From Acidimicrobiia bacterium (GTDB taxonomy: Bacteria > Actinomycetota > Acidimicrobiia > Spongiisociales > UBA5794), in NCBI GenBank assembly GCA_030065575.1, contig JASJDZ010000009.1, positions 1-64,000 on the forward strand: 64,000 bases of DNA. Direction: 5' to 3'. The stretch's first letter is position 1, and each line of letters starts with the position of its first letter. This document shows positions 10,397 to 19,519 of this stretch, one piece after another. The notes under the pieces are model-generated. The model ran no database searches. It had not been told where the DNA came from and saw only the letters and a list, made by a program, of their open reading frames with translations. The translations under genes and the position numbers were made by a program.

Positions 10397-10630
10397 GTGG
10401 TTGAGGCTTACGTGCTGATCCAGACAGAGGTAGGCAAGGCAGCTGAGGTAGCCCAGAGAATCTCCGAGATCTCGGGGGTGACCCAAAGCGAGGCCGTAAC
10501 CGGCCCATACGATGCAGTGGTGCACACCCAGGCCGAGGACGTGGATTCGCTCGGCAAGCTGGTTGTGGCCCGGATCCAGGCAGTGGATGGCATCACCCGC
10601 ACCCTCACCTGTCCGGTCGTCAGGCTCTAG
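10397..10630 (+). CDS. Stand-alone Lrp/AsnC ligand-binding (RAM) domain protein
   Basis: MVEAYVLIQTEVGKAAEVAQRISEISGVTQSEAVTGPYDAVVHTQAED, typical RAM domain with no HTH. Confidence 0.85.
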   Translation: MVEAYVLIQTEVGKAAEVAQRISEISGVTQSEAVTGPYDAVVHTQAEDVDSLGKLVVARIQAVDGITRTLTCPVVRL

Positions 10631-10666
10631 CGACGGTTCCGGGCTCCCGGTGGAGGTGGGATCTAG

Positions 10667-11677
10667 CTACTCGCCGTGAAGTGCGAGTTGAACTAGCTCG
10701 TCGCACATCTCACCGTAGGTCATCCCGCTTGCCTGGCACATGGTCGGGAAACCGGAGATGGGAGTGAACCCGGGCATGGTGTTGACTTCGTTGATCACGA
10801 AGCCACGGCCACGATCCTCCAGGAAGAAATCCACCCTCGCCAACCCGGCACACCCCAGCGCGGCGTACGCACGCTCGGCCAATTCTCTGACCTCGCTGGA
10901 CTGTGGTGGCGTGAGGCGGGCCGGAGCAACAAACTCGCTACTTGCGTCGTGGTATTTGGACTCGTAGTCGTACCAGTCGGTCTGAATGACTATCTCGCCG
11001 GGGACGGTGGACCGACCTCCGAGCACCGCTACCTCGATCTCGCGCCCAGCGATCGCTTCCTCGATGATCGCCTTGCTGCCGTGGCTCAGAGCTCGGTGCA
11101 TCGCTTCTTGAAGCTCTGCATCGTTGGTCGCCTTCGAGACCCCGACCGATGAGCCCAGCTCGGCCGGCTTCACAAACACCGGGAAATCGAGCTCACGGAT
11201 GACCCGATCGATGATCCGGGACGGATTGGATAGATCGGCGGTGGTCACTACCACCCAGCGGGCGGTGGGAATCCGCTGCTGCACGAAGATCTGCTTGGCG
11301 AAGTCCTTCTCCATTGCCAGAGCCGAAGCGGCGATTCCACAGCCGACATAGGGGGTGTTGGCCATCTCGAATGCGCCTTGAATGGCCCCGTCCTCACCGT
11401 ATGGGCCGTGTAGAACGGGGAAGGCAACATCAAATTCGATCTCGTCGCGGCCGGCGATCAATCGACCCTCAGGGACCCGGAAGGACACGGGGCGGCCGGC
11501 TGCGACCATAGGGTTCCTACCCTCGTCCGCGAGGAACCAGCCACCTGTTTTGTCGATACCCACCGGGATGACCTGGTGACCCGCCTCGCGGAGTGCTTGC
11601 AATACGGCGACAGCCGATGAACATGAAACCTCATGTTCGGCAGATCTTCCGCCGAACAACAAAAGCACGCGAGCCAT
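10667..11677 (-). CDS. ddl: D-alanine--D-alanine ligase
   Basis: LLFGGRSAEHEVSCSSA; FVKPAELGSSVGVSKA; INEVNTMPGFT. Confidence 0.96.
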   Translation of the reverse strand: MARVLLLFGGRSAEHEVSCSSAVAVLQALREAGHQVIPVGIDKTGGWFLADEGRNPMVAAGRPVSFRVPEGRLIAGRDEIEFDVAFPVLHGPYGEDGAIQGAFEMANTPYVGCGIAASALAMEKDFAKQIFVQQRIPTARWVVVTTADLSNPSRIIDRVIRELDFPVFVKPAELGSSVGVSKATNDAELQEAMHRALSHGSKAIIEEAIAGREIEVAVLGGRSTVPGEIVIQTDWYDYESKYHDASSEFVAPARLTPPQSSEVRELAERAYAALGCAGLARVDFFLEDRGRGFVINEVNTMPGFTPISGFPTMCQASGMTYGEMCDELVQLALHGE

Positions 11678-13538
11678 GCGAAGAGGTTACCGTGGCGTTC
11701 GTACAAGACACGACAATCGGGGTCCAGACGAGGTGACATCAGACCTGCCACCAATCCGGCATCGGGTCCGGGCGGTCTACATCGCCCTCCTGTTGAGTTG
11801 GGCTGCCTACGTGGTGGTTGCCGTTTCCCGCACTCAAGCCGATAAGAGCCTCACCGGTGACGGGTTCCCCATCTTCGGTCTAGCTCTTGTCATACTCAGC
11901 ATCGCCCCGTGGCGAAGGATCCTTCACTCAGTTGCTGCCGATCTCGTGATCCTCTTCTGGTCGACGTTCATCGTCATGGGAGTTCTCGTATTGGGGGGTG
12001 ACGCCGACGCCACCGTGCTCGCCGTTGCTCTCCTCTCGGCAACGATCCTCCCGGCGCTGATTGCCCTGCGCGGCATAAACGTGGCGGGGATGGCTCTCGC
12101 GGCGACAATCGCTTTCGGCTACATCACCAGCCGGGCCGATCTGCCCTCATCCGTCGCAACGTGGCGAATCGCCGCCTTCGCCATTGCGGCAATTCTGATT
12201 GCCGTGGGCGCCGGCAACCTGCACCACCACGTGGAGGAAGCAGCTTTTCGCGTATTCAGCTTCGAGGAGCGGGAAACCCGAATCTTCGAGAGGGAGCAGG
12301 AGCTACAGCGCTTGTACGACGTGTCGCGAACGATCGGCATCGGCAGCAATCTCTCCGAAGTGCTCCCCGAGCTCGTAGGTCGAGTCGCCAATGCGCTCGA
12401 CGCCAGAGTGGGCGTCGTCCTGCTCTATCGACGAGACGAGGAAGCACTGGAAGTCATGTCGCCCATCTGGGTTGCCGGGCAGACTCTGCGCGCTGAGGGC
12501 TACTCACTGCCGCTTTCGGAGCCCAGCATCGCACAGCAGGTGTTTACCAGCGGCGAACCTGCGGTCTTCAACAACCTCGAGGAACGCGCTGAGGAAGCCG
12601 ACGCGTTCCTTCTCGAGCTGGGAAGCCATGAGATCGCGGCAGTACCGCTACGAATCGAGTCGCGACCGATCGGAGTTCTGCTTACTGCCGAGAAGCGGGA
12701 CAGCCACTTCACGATCAATGATCTCGCCCTGCTCGAATCGCTGGCCGGACCATCGGCCCTCGTGCTCAACCAGCTCGCACGATACGAGGAAGCCCAGGAA
12801 ACCAGCCAGAAAGCGGTTGAGTTGGCACAGCTGAAGACTGACTTCGTCAGCGTGGTGAGTCACGAGCTGCGCACCCCACTCACCGCAATCATCGGCTCCC
12901 TGAGCACTCTGCAGCGCCCGCAACTCGCTCATCCCGACGCCAGCGCGCAGCAACTGATCGACACCGCAAGCCGCCAGGCAAATCGGCTTCGCTCGCTGAT
13001 CGAGGATCTTCTGGTTGTGTCCCGGCTCGACAACAAGGCCCTCCCGGTGCGACCCGAGCTGATTCACCTTCAGGAGTTCATCGAAGACACCGTCGCTCAC
13101 ATCCCAGATGCGGCCGAAGTCACCTACGTGCAGATGGGCCCCGGGGCCGACTCAGTCGAGACCGATCCGGATCACCTGCAGCGGATCCTGGTCAACCTGG
13201 TCGGCAACGCCCTCAAGTATGCGCCGGGCAGCCCTATCGACATCGTCGCCATGCTCAACGGCAACGAGGTGTGGTTGTCCGTCATCGATCACGGGGAAGG
13301 CATTCCCTATGAGCTTCACGACCATATCTTCGACCGCTTCACCCAGCTTGCGCCGCACTACACGCGTTCTGCAGGCGGCACCGGTCTCGGCCTCTCCATC
13401 GTGCGCGGGTTGTCCGAGGTCATCGGCGGTCGGGTTTGGTTTCAGCCAACTGCCGGCGGCGGAGCAACGTTCACCATTGCGCTGCCCAAGACCGCTCGAG
13501 TTCGCTACGAGGGCTCGGAGCCGGCCGCAATCGCGTGA
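11676..13538 (+). CDS. Membrane GAF-domain sensor histidine kinase
   Basis: N-terminal TM helices, GAF region, H-box FVSVVSHELRTPLTAI, HATPase GTGLGLSIV. True start may be downstream near 11736. Confidence 0.9.
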   Translation: MRRGYRGVRTRHDNRGPDEVTSDLPPIRHRVRAVYIALLLSWAAYVVVAVSRTQADKSLTGDGFPIFGLALVILSIAPWRRILHSVAADLVILFWSTFIVMGVLVLGGDADATVLAVALLSATILPALIALRGINVAGMALAATIAFGYITSRADLPSSVATWRIAAFAIAAILIAVGAGNLHHHVEEAAFRVFSFEERETRIFEREQELQRLYDVSRTIGIGSNLSEVLPELVGRVANALDARVGVVLLYRRDEEALEVMSPIWVAGQTLRAEGYSLPLSEPSIAQQVFTSGEPAVFNNLEERAEEADAFLLELGSHEIAAVPLRIESRPIGVLLTAEKRDSHFTINDLALLESLAGPSALVLNQLARYEEAQETSQKAVELAQLKTDFVSVVSHELRTPLTAIIGSLSTLQRPQLAHPDASAQQLIDTASRQANRLRSLIEDLLVVSRLDNKALPVRPELIHLQEFIEDTVAHIPDAAEVTYVQMGPGADSVETDPDHLQRILVNLVGNALKYAPGSPIDIVAMLNGNEVWLSVIDHGEGIPYELHDHIFDRFTQLAPHYTRSAGGTGLGLSIVRGLSEVIGGRVWFQPTAGGGATFTIALPKTARVRYEGSEPAAIA

Positions 13539-14290
13539 AAACCTCCGTCGACATGAAGGATCTCACCGGTCGTCATGTTGGTCCAGTCGGATAGGAGCAG
13601 GGCAACCATCTGCGCCACGGGACCGGCGTCGTGGACATCCCAACCCAGCGGCGCACGCACGGCCCACTCTCGCTCGAAGACCTCGAACTGAGGAATCGAC
13701 TTCGCAGCTACCGTGCTCAGCGGTCCGGCCGCCACGGCGTTGACTCGAATGCCGTCGGCTCCCAGATCACGAGCCAGGTAGCGGGTCACTGCCTGCAAAC
13801 CCGCCTTGGCAACGCCCATCCAGTCATACAGCGGCCATGCCTGGGAGTTATCGAAGTCGAGAGCGACCAGCGATCCGCCCCCTGCCTTCTGCAGCAAAGG
13901 ACGCAGTCCAACAGCAAGCGTCTTGTAGGAGAAGGCTGAGGTCAGGAAGGCGGTTGCGGCACTGTCCGGCGGAGTATTCAGGAAGTTGCCGCCGAGGGCA
14001 TCGTCGGGTGCATAGGCAATGGCGTGGAGCGCTCCGTCAACCGCCCCCCACCGGTCGTCGAGATCTGCAATCAGGGAGGCCATGTCGGCCTCACTGTTGA
14101 TATCCAGTTCGAGGACATCGGGCTCGACCGGCAGCCGCTTCGCCGATCGTTCGGTGAGGCGCAGCGCCCTGCCAAAGCCCGTCAACACGATCTCAGCACC
14201 CTGCTCCTGGGCTACCCGCGCGGCGTGAAACGCAATCGAGTCGTCGGTGAGCACACCGGTGATCACGAGTCTCTTCCCATCCAGCAGCAT
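13505..14290 (-). CDS. inhA: Enoyl-[acyl-carrier-protein] reductase, InhA/FabI type
   Basis: MLLDGKRLVITGVLTDDSIAFHAARVAQEQGAEIVLTGFG; YDWMGVAKAGLQ resembles InhA YNWMTVAKSALE. Confidence 0.88.
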   Translation of the reverse strand: MLLDGKRLVITGVLTDDSIAFHAARVAQEQGAEIVLTGFGRALRLTERSAKRLPVEPDVLELDINSEADMASLIADLDDRWGAVDGALHAIAYAPDDALGGNFLNTPPDSAATAFLTSAFSYKTLAVGLRPLLQKAGGGSLVALDFDNSQAWPLYDWMGVAKAGLQAVTRYLARDLGADGIRVNAVAAGPLSTVAAKSIPQFEVFEREWAVRAPLGWDVHDAGPVAQMVALLLSDWTNMTTGEILHVDGGFHAIAAGSEPS

Positions 14291-14380
14291 TTAGCCCTCC
14301 TCAACAGGCCTTTCGTTGGACCCACACGCGTACCGGCGAGTTACGGCCCTCCGCAATCGTAATCAGCTACCGGATCTCGT

Positions 14381-14737
14381 TCAGTAGACATTCGACCAGG
14401 CCCGTAGGCCCAGGCCCATGACGAACAGGAGGAGGAGACCGTACGCAAGCTCAGGACGGCGGTCGAGCTGAATGCGGTAGATGTAGGCGAAGGCGAACGT
14501 AAAGGCGATTACCAGTCCGTAGAAGAGGTGGAAGTCATTTGGAGCCCGCAGGCCGCGGGCGTAGAGGGTGAGTCCCGCAGCCACCTGAATGCCCATAGCG
14601 ACAAACGCGGCCGCACGCGCATAGACGAAGGGAGGAGGGGCCGCTCGCTTCATCAGTCCGAGCGTCAGACCCCACAGACCGACCGAGCCGGTGGAGATGA
14701 CCGCAACCCAGAACCAGGTTGCGTGAAAGGCGCGCAT
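14381..14737 (-). CDS. Small multi-TM membrane protein
   Basis: 118 aa with several hydrophobic segments; no family assigned. Confidence 0.6.
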   Translation of the reverse strand: MRAFHATWFWVAVISTGSVGLWGLTLGLMKRAAPPPFVYARAAAFVAMGIQVAAGLTLYARGLRAPNDFHLFYGLVIAFTFAFAYIYRIQLDRRPELAYGLLLLFVMGLGLRAWSNVY

Positions 14738-16005
14738 GGCCGGGAAGAGTAGTCTCGCTTGCTGACCCCCAATACGGACGGTGTGCCATCAGCGAGCTAG
14801 AGATCAGAACCGAAACCATGGCTCACGGTGGTTCCGCCATCGCCCGCCGCGACGGCAAGGCGTATTTCGTCGACGGTGCGATACCCGGTGAGCTCATCAC
14901 CGGCACCATTGAGGTGGACAAAGGTTCGTGGGGCCGCATCCGCCTCGTCAACATCCTCGAGCCATCCGATGCTCGCACCGAGCCCGCCTGTCGCTACTTC
15001 GGGCGATGCGGCGGCTGTCAATGGCAGATGGGCGACTACGAGGCACAGCTCGAGTGGAAGCGGGAGATAGTCGCCGGGCAGCTAGCTCACCTGGGCCAGC
15101 ATCCGGATCCCCCGGTTCGCCCGACCGTAGCTCCGGGCCCGCCCTATGGGTACCGCAATCGGATGGACTATCGCGTTGCATCAGGACGCCCGGCGCTCCA
15201 TGAGCGGAAGTCGAGACAACTCGTCCCCCTCAGCGAGTGTCAGATCCTGCACCCGAACCTGGCCGACCTGATGGTGGACCTTGGCGACCTCAGCGGCGCA
15301 CAGGCCATCACGTTGCGGACGTCAACCACAACCGGGGAGACTCTCGTCGCAGTGCGCGGGAAGATCCCTGCGCAAGCCAGCTCCTGGGGATCGAACGTCT
15401 GTCGGATCACCGGCGATGGCACCGAGCCGATCATCGGCGAGGCCCGGCTCGAGGAGACGGTCGCCGGGGTCACCTTCCGCATCAGCGGCACTGCGTTCTT
15501 CCAGAACAACACGCCGGGAGCGGAACAGCTCGTTCGGCTGGCGGCAGAAGCCGCCACGGTTGGCGAGACCGACACCCTGCTCGATGCATACGCCGGTGGT
15601 GGCCTCTTTGCAGCCACAGTTGGGCAGGCGGCGGGTCGCGTGGTTGCCATTGAGGTCGGCTCGGTCGAAGCCAGGGATCTCCAGGCGAATCTCAACCGTG
15701 CCGGGATCGACGATTTCCGCATCGTGCAGGCGCCGACTGAAGAGGCAATCGAGAGACTGGACGAGTACTGGGACGTCGTGATCGCCGACCCACCACGTCG
15801 TGGGCTCGGTGTCGACGGCGTCGAGGCGGTCACCGCGGCAGAGCCGCGCGCCCTCGTCTATGTGTCATGCGATCCAGCAAGCCTCGCCCGGGACACGGCG
15901 CTGTTGGCGGAATGGGGCTACGAACTCGACTGGGTCACACCGGTCGACATGTTCCCCCATACTTTCCACATTGAGTGCGTCAGTCGATTCGCCCGCGCCT
16001 ATTGA
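14719..16005 (+). CDS. TRAM-domain class I SAM-dependent RNA methyltransferase (TrmA/RlmD family)
   Basis: TRAM-like N-terminus, CRYFGRCGGCQWQ Fe-S cysteines, ADPPRRGLG and YVSCDPASLARD motifs; exact start uncertain. Confidence 0.92.
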   Translation: MRERRAWPGRVVSLADPQYGRCAISELEIRTETMAHGGSAIARRDGKAYFVDGAIPGELITGTIEVDKGSWGRIRLVNILEPSDARTEPACRYFGRCGGCQWQMGDYEAQLEWKREIVAGQLAHLGQHPDPPVRPTVAPGPPYGYRNRMDYRVASGRPALHERKSRQLVPLSECQILHPNLADLMVDLGDLSGAQAITLRTSTTTGETLVAVRGKIPAQASSWGSNVCRITGDGTEPIIGEARLEETVAGVTFRISGTAFFQNNTPGAEQLVRLAAEAATVGETDTLLDAYAGGGLFAATVGQAAGRVVAIEVGSVEARDLQANLNRAGIDDFRIVQAPTEEAIERLDEYWDVVIADPPRRGLGVDGVEAVTAAEPRALVYVSCDPASLARDTALLAEWGYELDWVTPVDMFPHTFHIECVSRFARAY

Positions 16006-16049
16006 CGAGGGCGAACCTCCCCCGCATCTGGGCAGATCGCCGAGGCCCT

Positions 16050-16514
16050 CTAGCGGCCGGCAGCGAAGTCGCCCACCGCCGCGTGAGCGGCGGCTCGATA
16101 GTCCTCCAGGTCCATCGTTATCGTCTGGGTGTGGCTCCCCCCGCGGAATGTCACGCGAGGCGAGTCAAGCCGTAGGTCGACGATGGTCTCCATGCCGTAG
16201 AGATGCCCGAGCGGCGGTTCGGCGCCGCGCTCGCAATCAGCGAACGCTCCGGCGAACTCGGATTCCTCGGCCAATCGCACCATATCGCAGCCCAGAGCCT
16301 CCTGAGCCTTGCCCAGGTCGACATGCTTGTGACCGGGTACGACAACCATCACAAAACGATCATCCGCCATCAGGATGACCGGCTTGGCGATGTCCTTGCC
16401 GGGAATATGCTCGACTTCGGCGACACGAGAGGTCGTGAAGGCGAGCGGATGCTCGTGCACCTCGTAGGGCACACCGTGGGTTAGGAGGTATTCGCGAAGC
16501 TTCTCAGCAGACAT
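16050..16514 (-). CDS. YbaK/aminoacyl-tRNA synthetase-associated domain protein
   Basis: GVPYEVHEHPLAFTTSRVAEVEHIPGKDIAKPVILMADDRFVMVVVPG. Confidence 0.88.
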   Translation of the reverse strand: MSAEKLREYLLTHGVPYEVHEHPLAFTTSRVAEVEHIPGKDIAKPVILMADDRFVMVVVPGHKHVDLGKAQEALGCDMVRLAEESEFAGAFADCERGAEPPLGHLYGMETIVDLRLDSPRVTFRGGSHTQTITMDLEDYRAAAHAAVGDFAAGR

Positions 16515-16576
16515 ACGTCCTCCTCGAGGACAATGTACAGGCTGAGGCCTTGCGCGACCAGGGGCCTACTGGCCGA

Positions 16577-17209
16577 CTACGAGTCGTCGCCGAGGATTCT
16601 CTGCTTCATCGCCTGGAACTCCTCCTCGGACAGGACCCCTTCGTCGCGGAGCCGCGCCGCCCGCTCCAGCTGTTCCGTTGGATCGCGGGTGATATCGGCA
16701 GCGATTGCGGATTCCTCCGCTGCGGTCTTGCGCGACTGTTCTTCCCGCGTGCGATAGAGCAACGATTGGAACCGCTCCGGGTTGGGGATATTGGTGAACT
16801 CGCTCTGGCCGCTCTCCCCTGCCGACTCGATGAGTAGATCACCCGACTTCAGGACTCGTTCGATGATGCTCTGGTTGAACAGGACGTTGTTGATGTTCTG
16901 CAGCGGCAGCTCGATCCCACTGCGCGCGATCATTCCGGTGCGGGTGATGAGCCGCTCGGTGGTCAGCACGTAGTAGGTGAACCACCAGTTGATCACCGGC
17001 GAGACGACCAGCGGGATCATGGCGAGAACGACGGCAGCGACGAGAGCGAGCGCAATCCACCCCTCTGCCTCTATCACCTGGAAAATGACCACGACGGCAA
17101 CGATGCCGCCGAGCAGCCACAGCGCCGGGATGGCGAGCATTCTCCAGTGAGGTCGGAATTGACTAACGACTGTCTCATCTTCGGTGAGGATGTTGTCTGG
17201 AAAAGCCAT
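16577..17209 (-). CDS. PH-domain (bPH2/YdbT-like) membrane protein with C-terminal SHOCT motif
   Basis: MAFPDNILTEDETVVSQFRPHWRM..., IELPLQNINNVLFNQSIIERVLKSGDL, C-terminal LRDEGVLSEEEFQAMKQRIL (SHOCT). The ORF-track extension to 17587 runs into the RNA1 locus and is rejected. Confidence 0.85.
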   Translation of the reverse strand: MAFPDNILTEDETVVSQFRPHWRMLAIPALWLLGGIVAVVVIFQVIEAEGWIALALVAAVVLAMIPLVVSPVINWWFTYYVLTTERLITRTGMIARSGIELPLQNINNVLFNQSIIERVLKSGDLLIESAGESGQSEFTNIPNPERFQSLLYRTREEQSRKTAAEESAIAADITRDPTEQLERAARLRDEGVLSEEEFQAMKQRILGDDS

Positions 17210-17317
17210 GACCCAATCATACGGCCATTTCGCCCGCGGCTGGCGTTGTGAATCGACCCGAGGTCGAGTCGCAGCCTTCCACCCGGGAGGCCACCCCGTG
17301 CGAGCGGGGTCGGGGCG

Positions 17318-17592
17318 CGGAAAAACCCCGAGAAAGTCTCCGCCGAAGCGTCCACCCTCTCGGGGTTCTCCTTTCCCGGTCGGAGTCTTGCGACTCAACC
17401 GAGATGCCGTCCGGAACCGAGGTTCCAGCCGGACCGATCCTTCTCTGCCCGTGGGGCTGAACCACGAGGGCTCGGCCCCGGACTTCCCTTGCGGGGCGGT
17501 CACCTTGCCTTGCGGCCCGGCGACCCTTCCGGATCCCCGTGACCCCTTGCGGGGCCCCGGCTCCGTCGCTGCGGTCTCCCGCTGCAACGTGT
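17318..17592 (-). ncRNA. Candidate structured noncoding RNA 1 (about 270 nt)
   Basis: Minus-strand sigma70-like promoter (17599-17628), tetraloop hairpins (GAGA at 17571-17582; GCAA at 17543-17554, 17486-17495, 17507-17516, 17383-17396), and terminator hairpin with U-tract at 17321-17367; sequence blocks shared in the same order with candidate RNA 2. Confidence 0.75.
17321..17367 (-). terminator. Rho-independent terminator of candidate RNA 1
   Basis: Minus strand AACCCCGAGA-GGGTGGACGCTTCGGCGGAGACTT-TCTCGGGGTTTTT: 10-bp stem plus U-tract. Confidence 0.8.
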
Positions 17593-17598
17593 CACGGA

Positions 17599-17674
17599 AA
17601 GGTAGACGAGGCTGATCACTTCGGTCAAGCCGAAATGGTCACTTCATTTCGCGACTTTACTTTTTGTTTCGCGC
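17599..17674 (-). promoter_or_regulatory. Promoter/upstream element of candidate RNA 1
   Basis: Minus strand: CGCGAAACAAAAAGTAAAGTCGCGAAATGAAGTGACCATTTCGGC-TTGACC(17623-17628)-N18-TACCTT(17599-17604); matches the element upstream of RNA 2. Confidence 0.72.
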
Positions 17675-17700
17675 TTCCCCAGATTGGCTCCCGAACACCG

Positions 17701-18834
17701 ATGTGTAGTGTCTCCAGCGTGAGAGACACCACCCAGCAACACCGGCCCGTTGCGAAGGAAGACAAGAATCGGTCCCTCGCCAAGCGACTTGCCCAGGGTG
17801 CACTATCCCTCGCCATCGTTGCCGGGATCTTCGTCGGCGTCATGCCCCGGATCGCAGACTACGGCGAGGTGTGGGCGACTATCCGCTCGCTCACCTGGCT
17901 CGAGTCGGTATCGCTTGCAGCGGTTGCCCTGTGGAATCTCGCTACCTACTGGTTTGTCCTCGTCGCCGCGCTCCCCGGATTCCGATTGCGGGAAGCAGCG
18001 GTTGTCAATCAGGCATCGACCGCCGTCTCCAATACTCTGCCCGGCGGTGGAGCCATCGGTGTTGGTGTGACCCTGGCGATGCTTACTTCGTGGGGCTTCC
18101 GCCTGACCGCAATAACCCGTTCGGCAGTGGTTACCGGTATCTGGAACAACTTCGTGAAGCTCGGCATGCCGATCGTCGCCCTCGGGCTACTCGCCATCGA
18201 GCGAGATGTCTCGAGCGCGTGGCTGAGCGCATCCGCTATCGGGCTTCTCGCCCTGGTCGGAGCGATCGTCGTGCTGGCGATGACCTTGCGATCAGATCGC
18301 CTGGCGCGAAGCGTGGGCACCTCGCTGGGCAGGATCGTCTCGCGCCTGCGATCGTTCATTCGCAAAGAGCCGGTCGGCGACTGGGGCGAGCGGGCCGCGG
18401 CGTTTCGTCGGGATACGATCGGTCTACTCCAGCACCGTTGGCTGCAACTGACGCTGGCCACCGTGCTCAGCCATCTCTCACTGTATGCCGTCCTGCTGAT
18501 CACCCTGCGCCATGTCGGGGTCAGTCAAGAGGAACTGAGTTGGATTCAGGTGCTGGCGGCGTTCGCATTTGTGCGACTGATCTCTGCTCTGCCCATCACC
18601 CCCGGAGGTGTTGGAGTTGTTGAGCTCGGGTACGCAGCGGCGCTGACCATTGGCCTGGACGAGATCACAAAGGCACAGGTGGTCGCCGCCATCCTGGTCT
18701 TCCGGGTCATCACGTATGCACTACCCGTCCCGCTCGGCGCCGCGTCCTATGTGATTTGGCGACGCAATCGCTCGTGGCGAATAAGCGAAGAGGACCGCGA
18801 CCAGCTGGCCGGTGATGCGCATAGCGTTACGTAG
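17701..18834 (+). CDS. Lysylphosphatidylglycerol synthase TM-region/UPF0104-like (flippase-like) membrane protein
   Basis: Multi-TM protein with LPGGGAIGVGVTLAML and ALPITPGGVGVVELGYAAAL motifs; start 17701 (ATG) or 17719 (GTG). Confidence 0.85.
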   Translation: MCSVSSVRDTTQQHRPVAKEDKNRSLAKRLAQGALSLAIVAGIFVGVMPRIADYGEVWATIRSLTWLESVSLAAVALWNLATYWFVLVAALPGFRLREAAVVNQASTAVSNTLPGGGAIGVGVTLAMLTSWGFRLTAITRSAVVTGIWNNFVKLGMPIVALGLLAIERDVSSAWLSASAIGLLALVGAIVVLAMTLRSDRLARSVGTSLGRIVSRLRSFIRKEPVGDWGERAAAFRRDTIGLLQHRWLQLTLATVLSHLSLYAVLLITLRHVGVSQEELSWIQVLAAFAFVRLISALPITPGGVGVVELGYAAALTIGLDEITKAQVVAAILVFRVITYALPVPLGAASYVIWRRNRSWRISEEDRDQLAGDAHSVT

Positions 18835-19519
18835 CGTTGCGCGAACGGAACCATCGTTGGACCAACGCCGCACCTCCGATGGAACACGCCGCACCGAGCG
18901 CTACGCCGGCGAGGACGTCCGTCAACCAGTGGGCGCCCAGGTAGATACGCGATCCGGCCATCAGAAACACGAATACCGCGGCACCCATTTCCAGATTGCG
19001 CCGTGCCGGGCCGCGGGGAACGAGCACGATCACCAGAGACAGGGCAACTACCGCCCCCGCTACGGCGTGCCCGGAGGGGAAGGAGCCCGTGATCTCGGTT
19101 ACGAGAGCCTCGGGCGGACGCTCCCGTCCGTACGCAGCCTTGAGTGACCCGATGAGCGGCTCGGAGAGCAAGATTGGCACGAGCCAGGCAGCGAGGGCGA
19201 CCCACCGCTTCTTGACAATCAGCACGGCGGTCACGACGACCCGCAGTGGCCAGATGAAGATGGCACTACCCAGGAACGCCAGCAGGTAGGACAAGGCGGT
19301 GAGGGGTCCCCACTTGATCGGATACACCAGATCGAAGAACCAGCGATCGAACGACTCGATCGCGTCGCGGACCGGACCAATGGCCATCGCGGCGAAGAGA
19401 CAGCCGGCAATCACCCAAGCGGCTACCGCCAGACGCTCGGCCCACACGTGATCATCCAGGATGAGGTGATCGATGCCGTGGTGGGGCTCCCGGCGCTCCT
19501 GCCCGTCCATCGCTCTCAC
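18827..19519 (-). CDS. PAP2-family phosphatase (membrane)
   Basis: KAAYGRERP, SFPSGHAVAG, SRIYLGAHWLTD: all three PAP2 motifs intact. Confidence 0.92.
   Translation of the reverse strand: MRAMDGQERREPHHGIDHLILDDHVWAERLAVAAWVIAGCLFAAMAIGPVRDAIESFDRWFFDLVYPIKWGPLTALSYLLAFLGSAIFIWPLRVVVTAVLIVKKRWVALAAWLVPILLSEPLIGSLKAAYGRERPPEALVTEITGSFPSGHAVAGAVVALSLVIVLVPRGPARRNLEMGAAVFVFLMAGSRIYLGAHWLTDVLAGVALGAACSIGGAALVQRWFRSRNAT

Noticed and set aside
17210-17587. N-terminal extension of the PH-domain protein (ORF 16577-17587)
   Set aside because: The extension translates the candidate RNA 1 and its terminator; homologous PH-domain proteins start near MAFPDN (17209).
17318-17592. RNase P RNA, tmRNA or 6S RNA identity for RNA 1
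   Set aside because: GGGAAGTCCGGGG superficially resembles the RNase P GGAAAGTCCGG box, but no partner CR-V box (ACAGAA...GGCTTAT), no tmRNA ends or tag ORF, and no clear 6S central bubble were found by eye; a cmscan would settle it.
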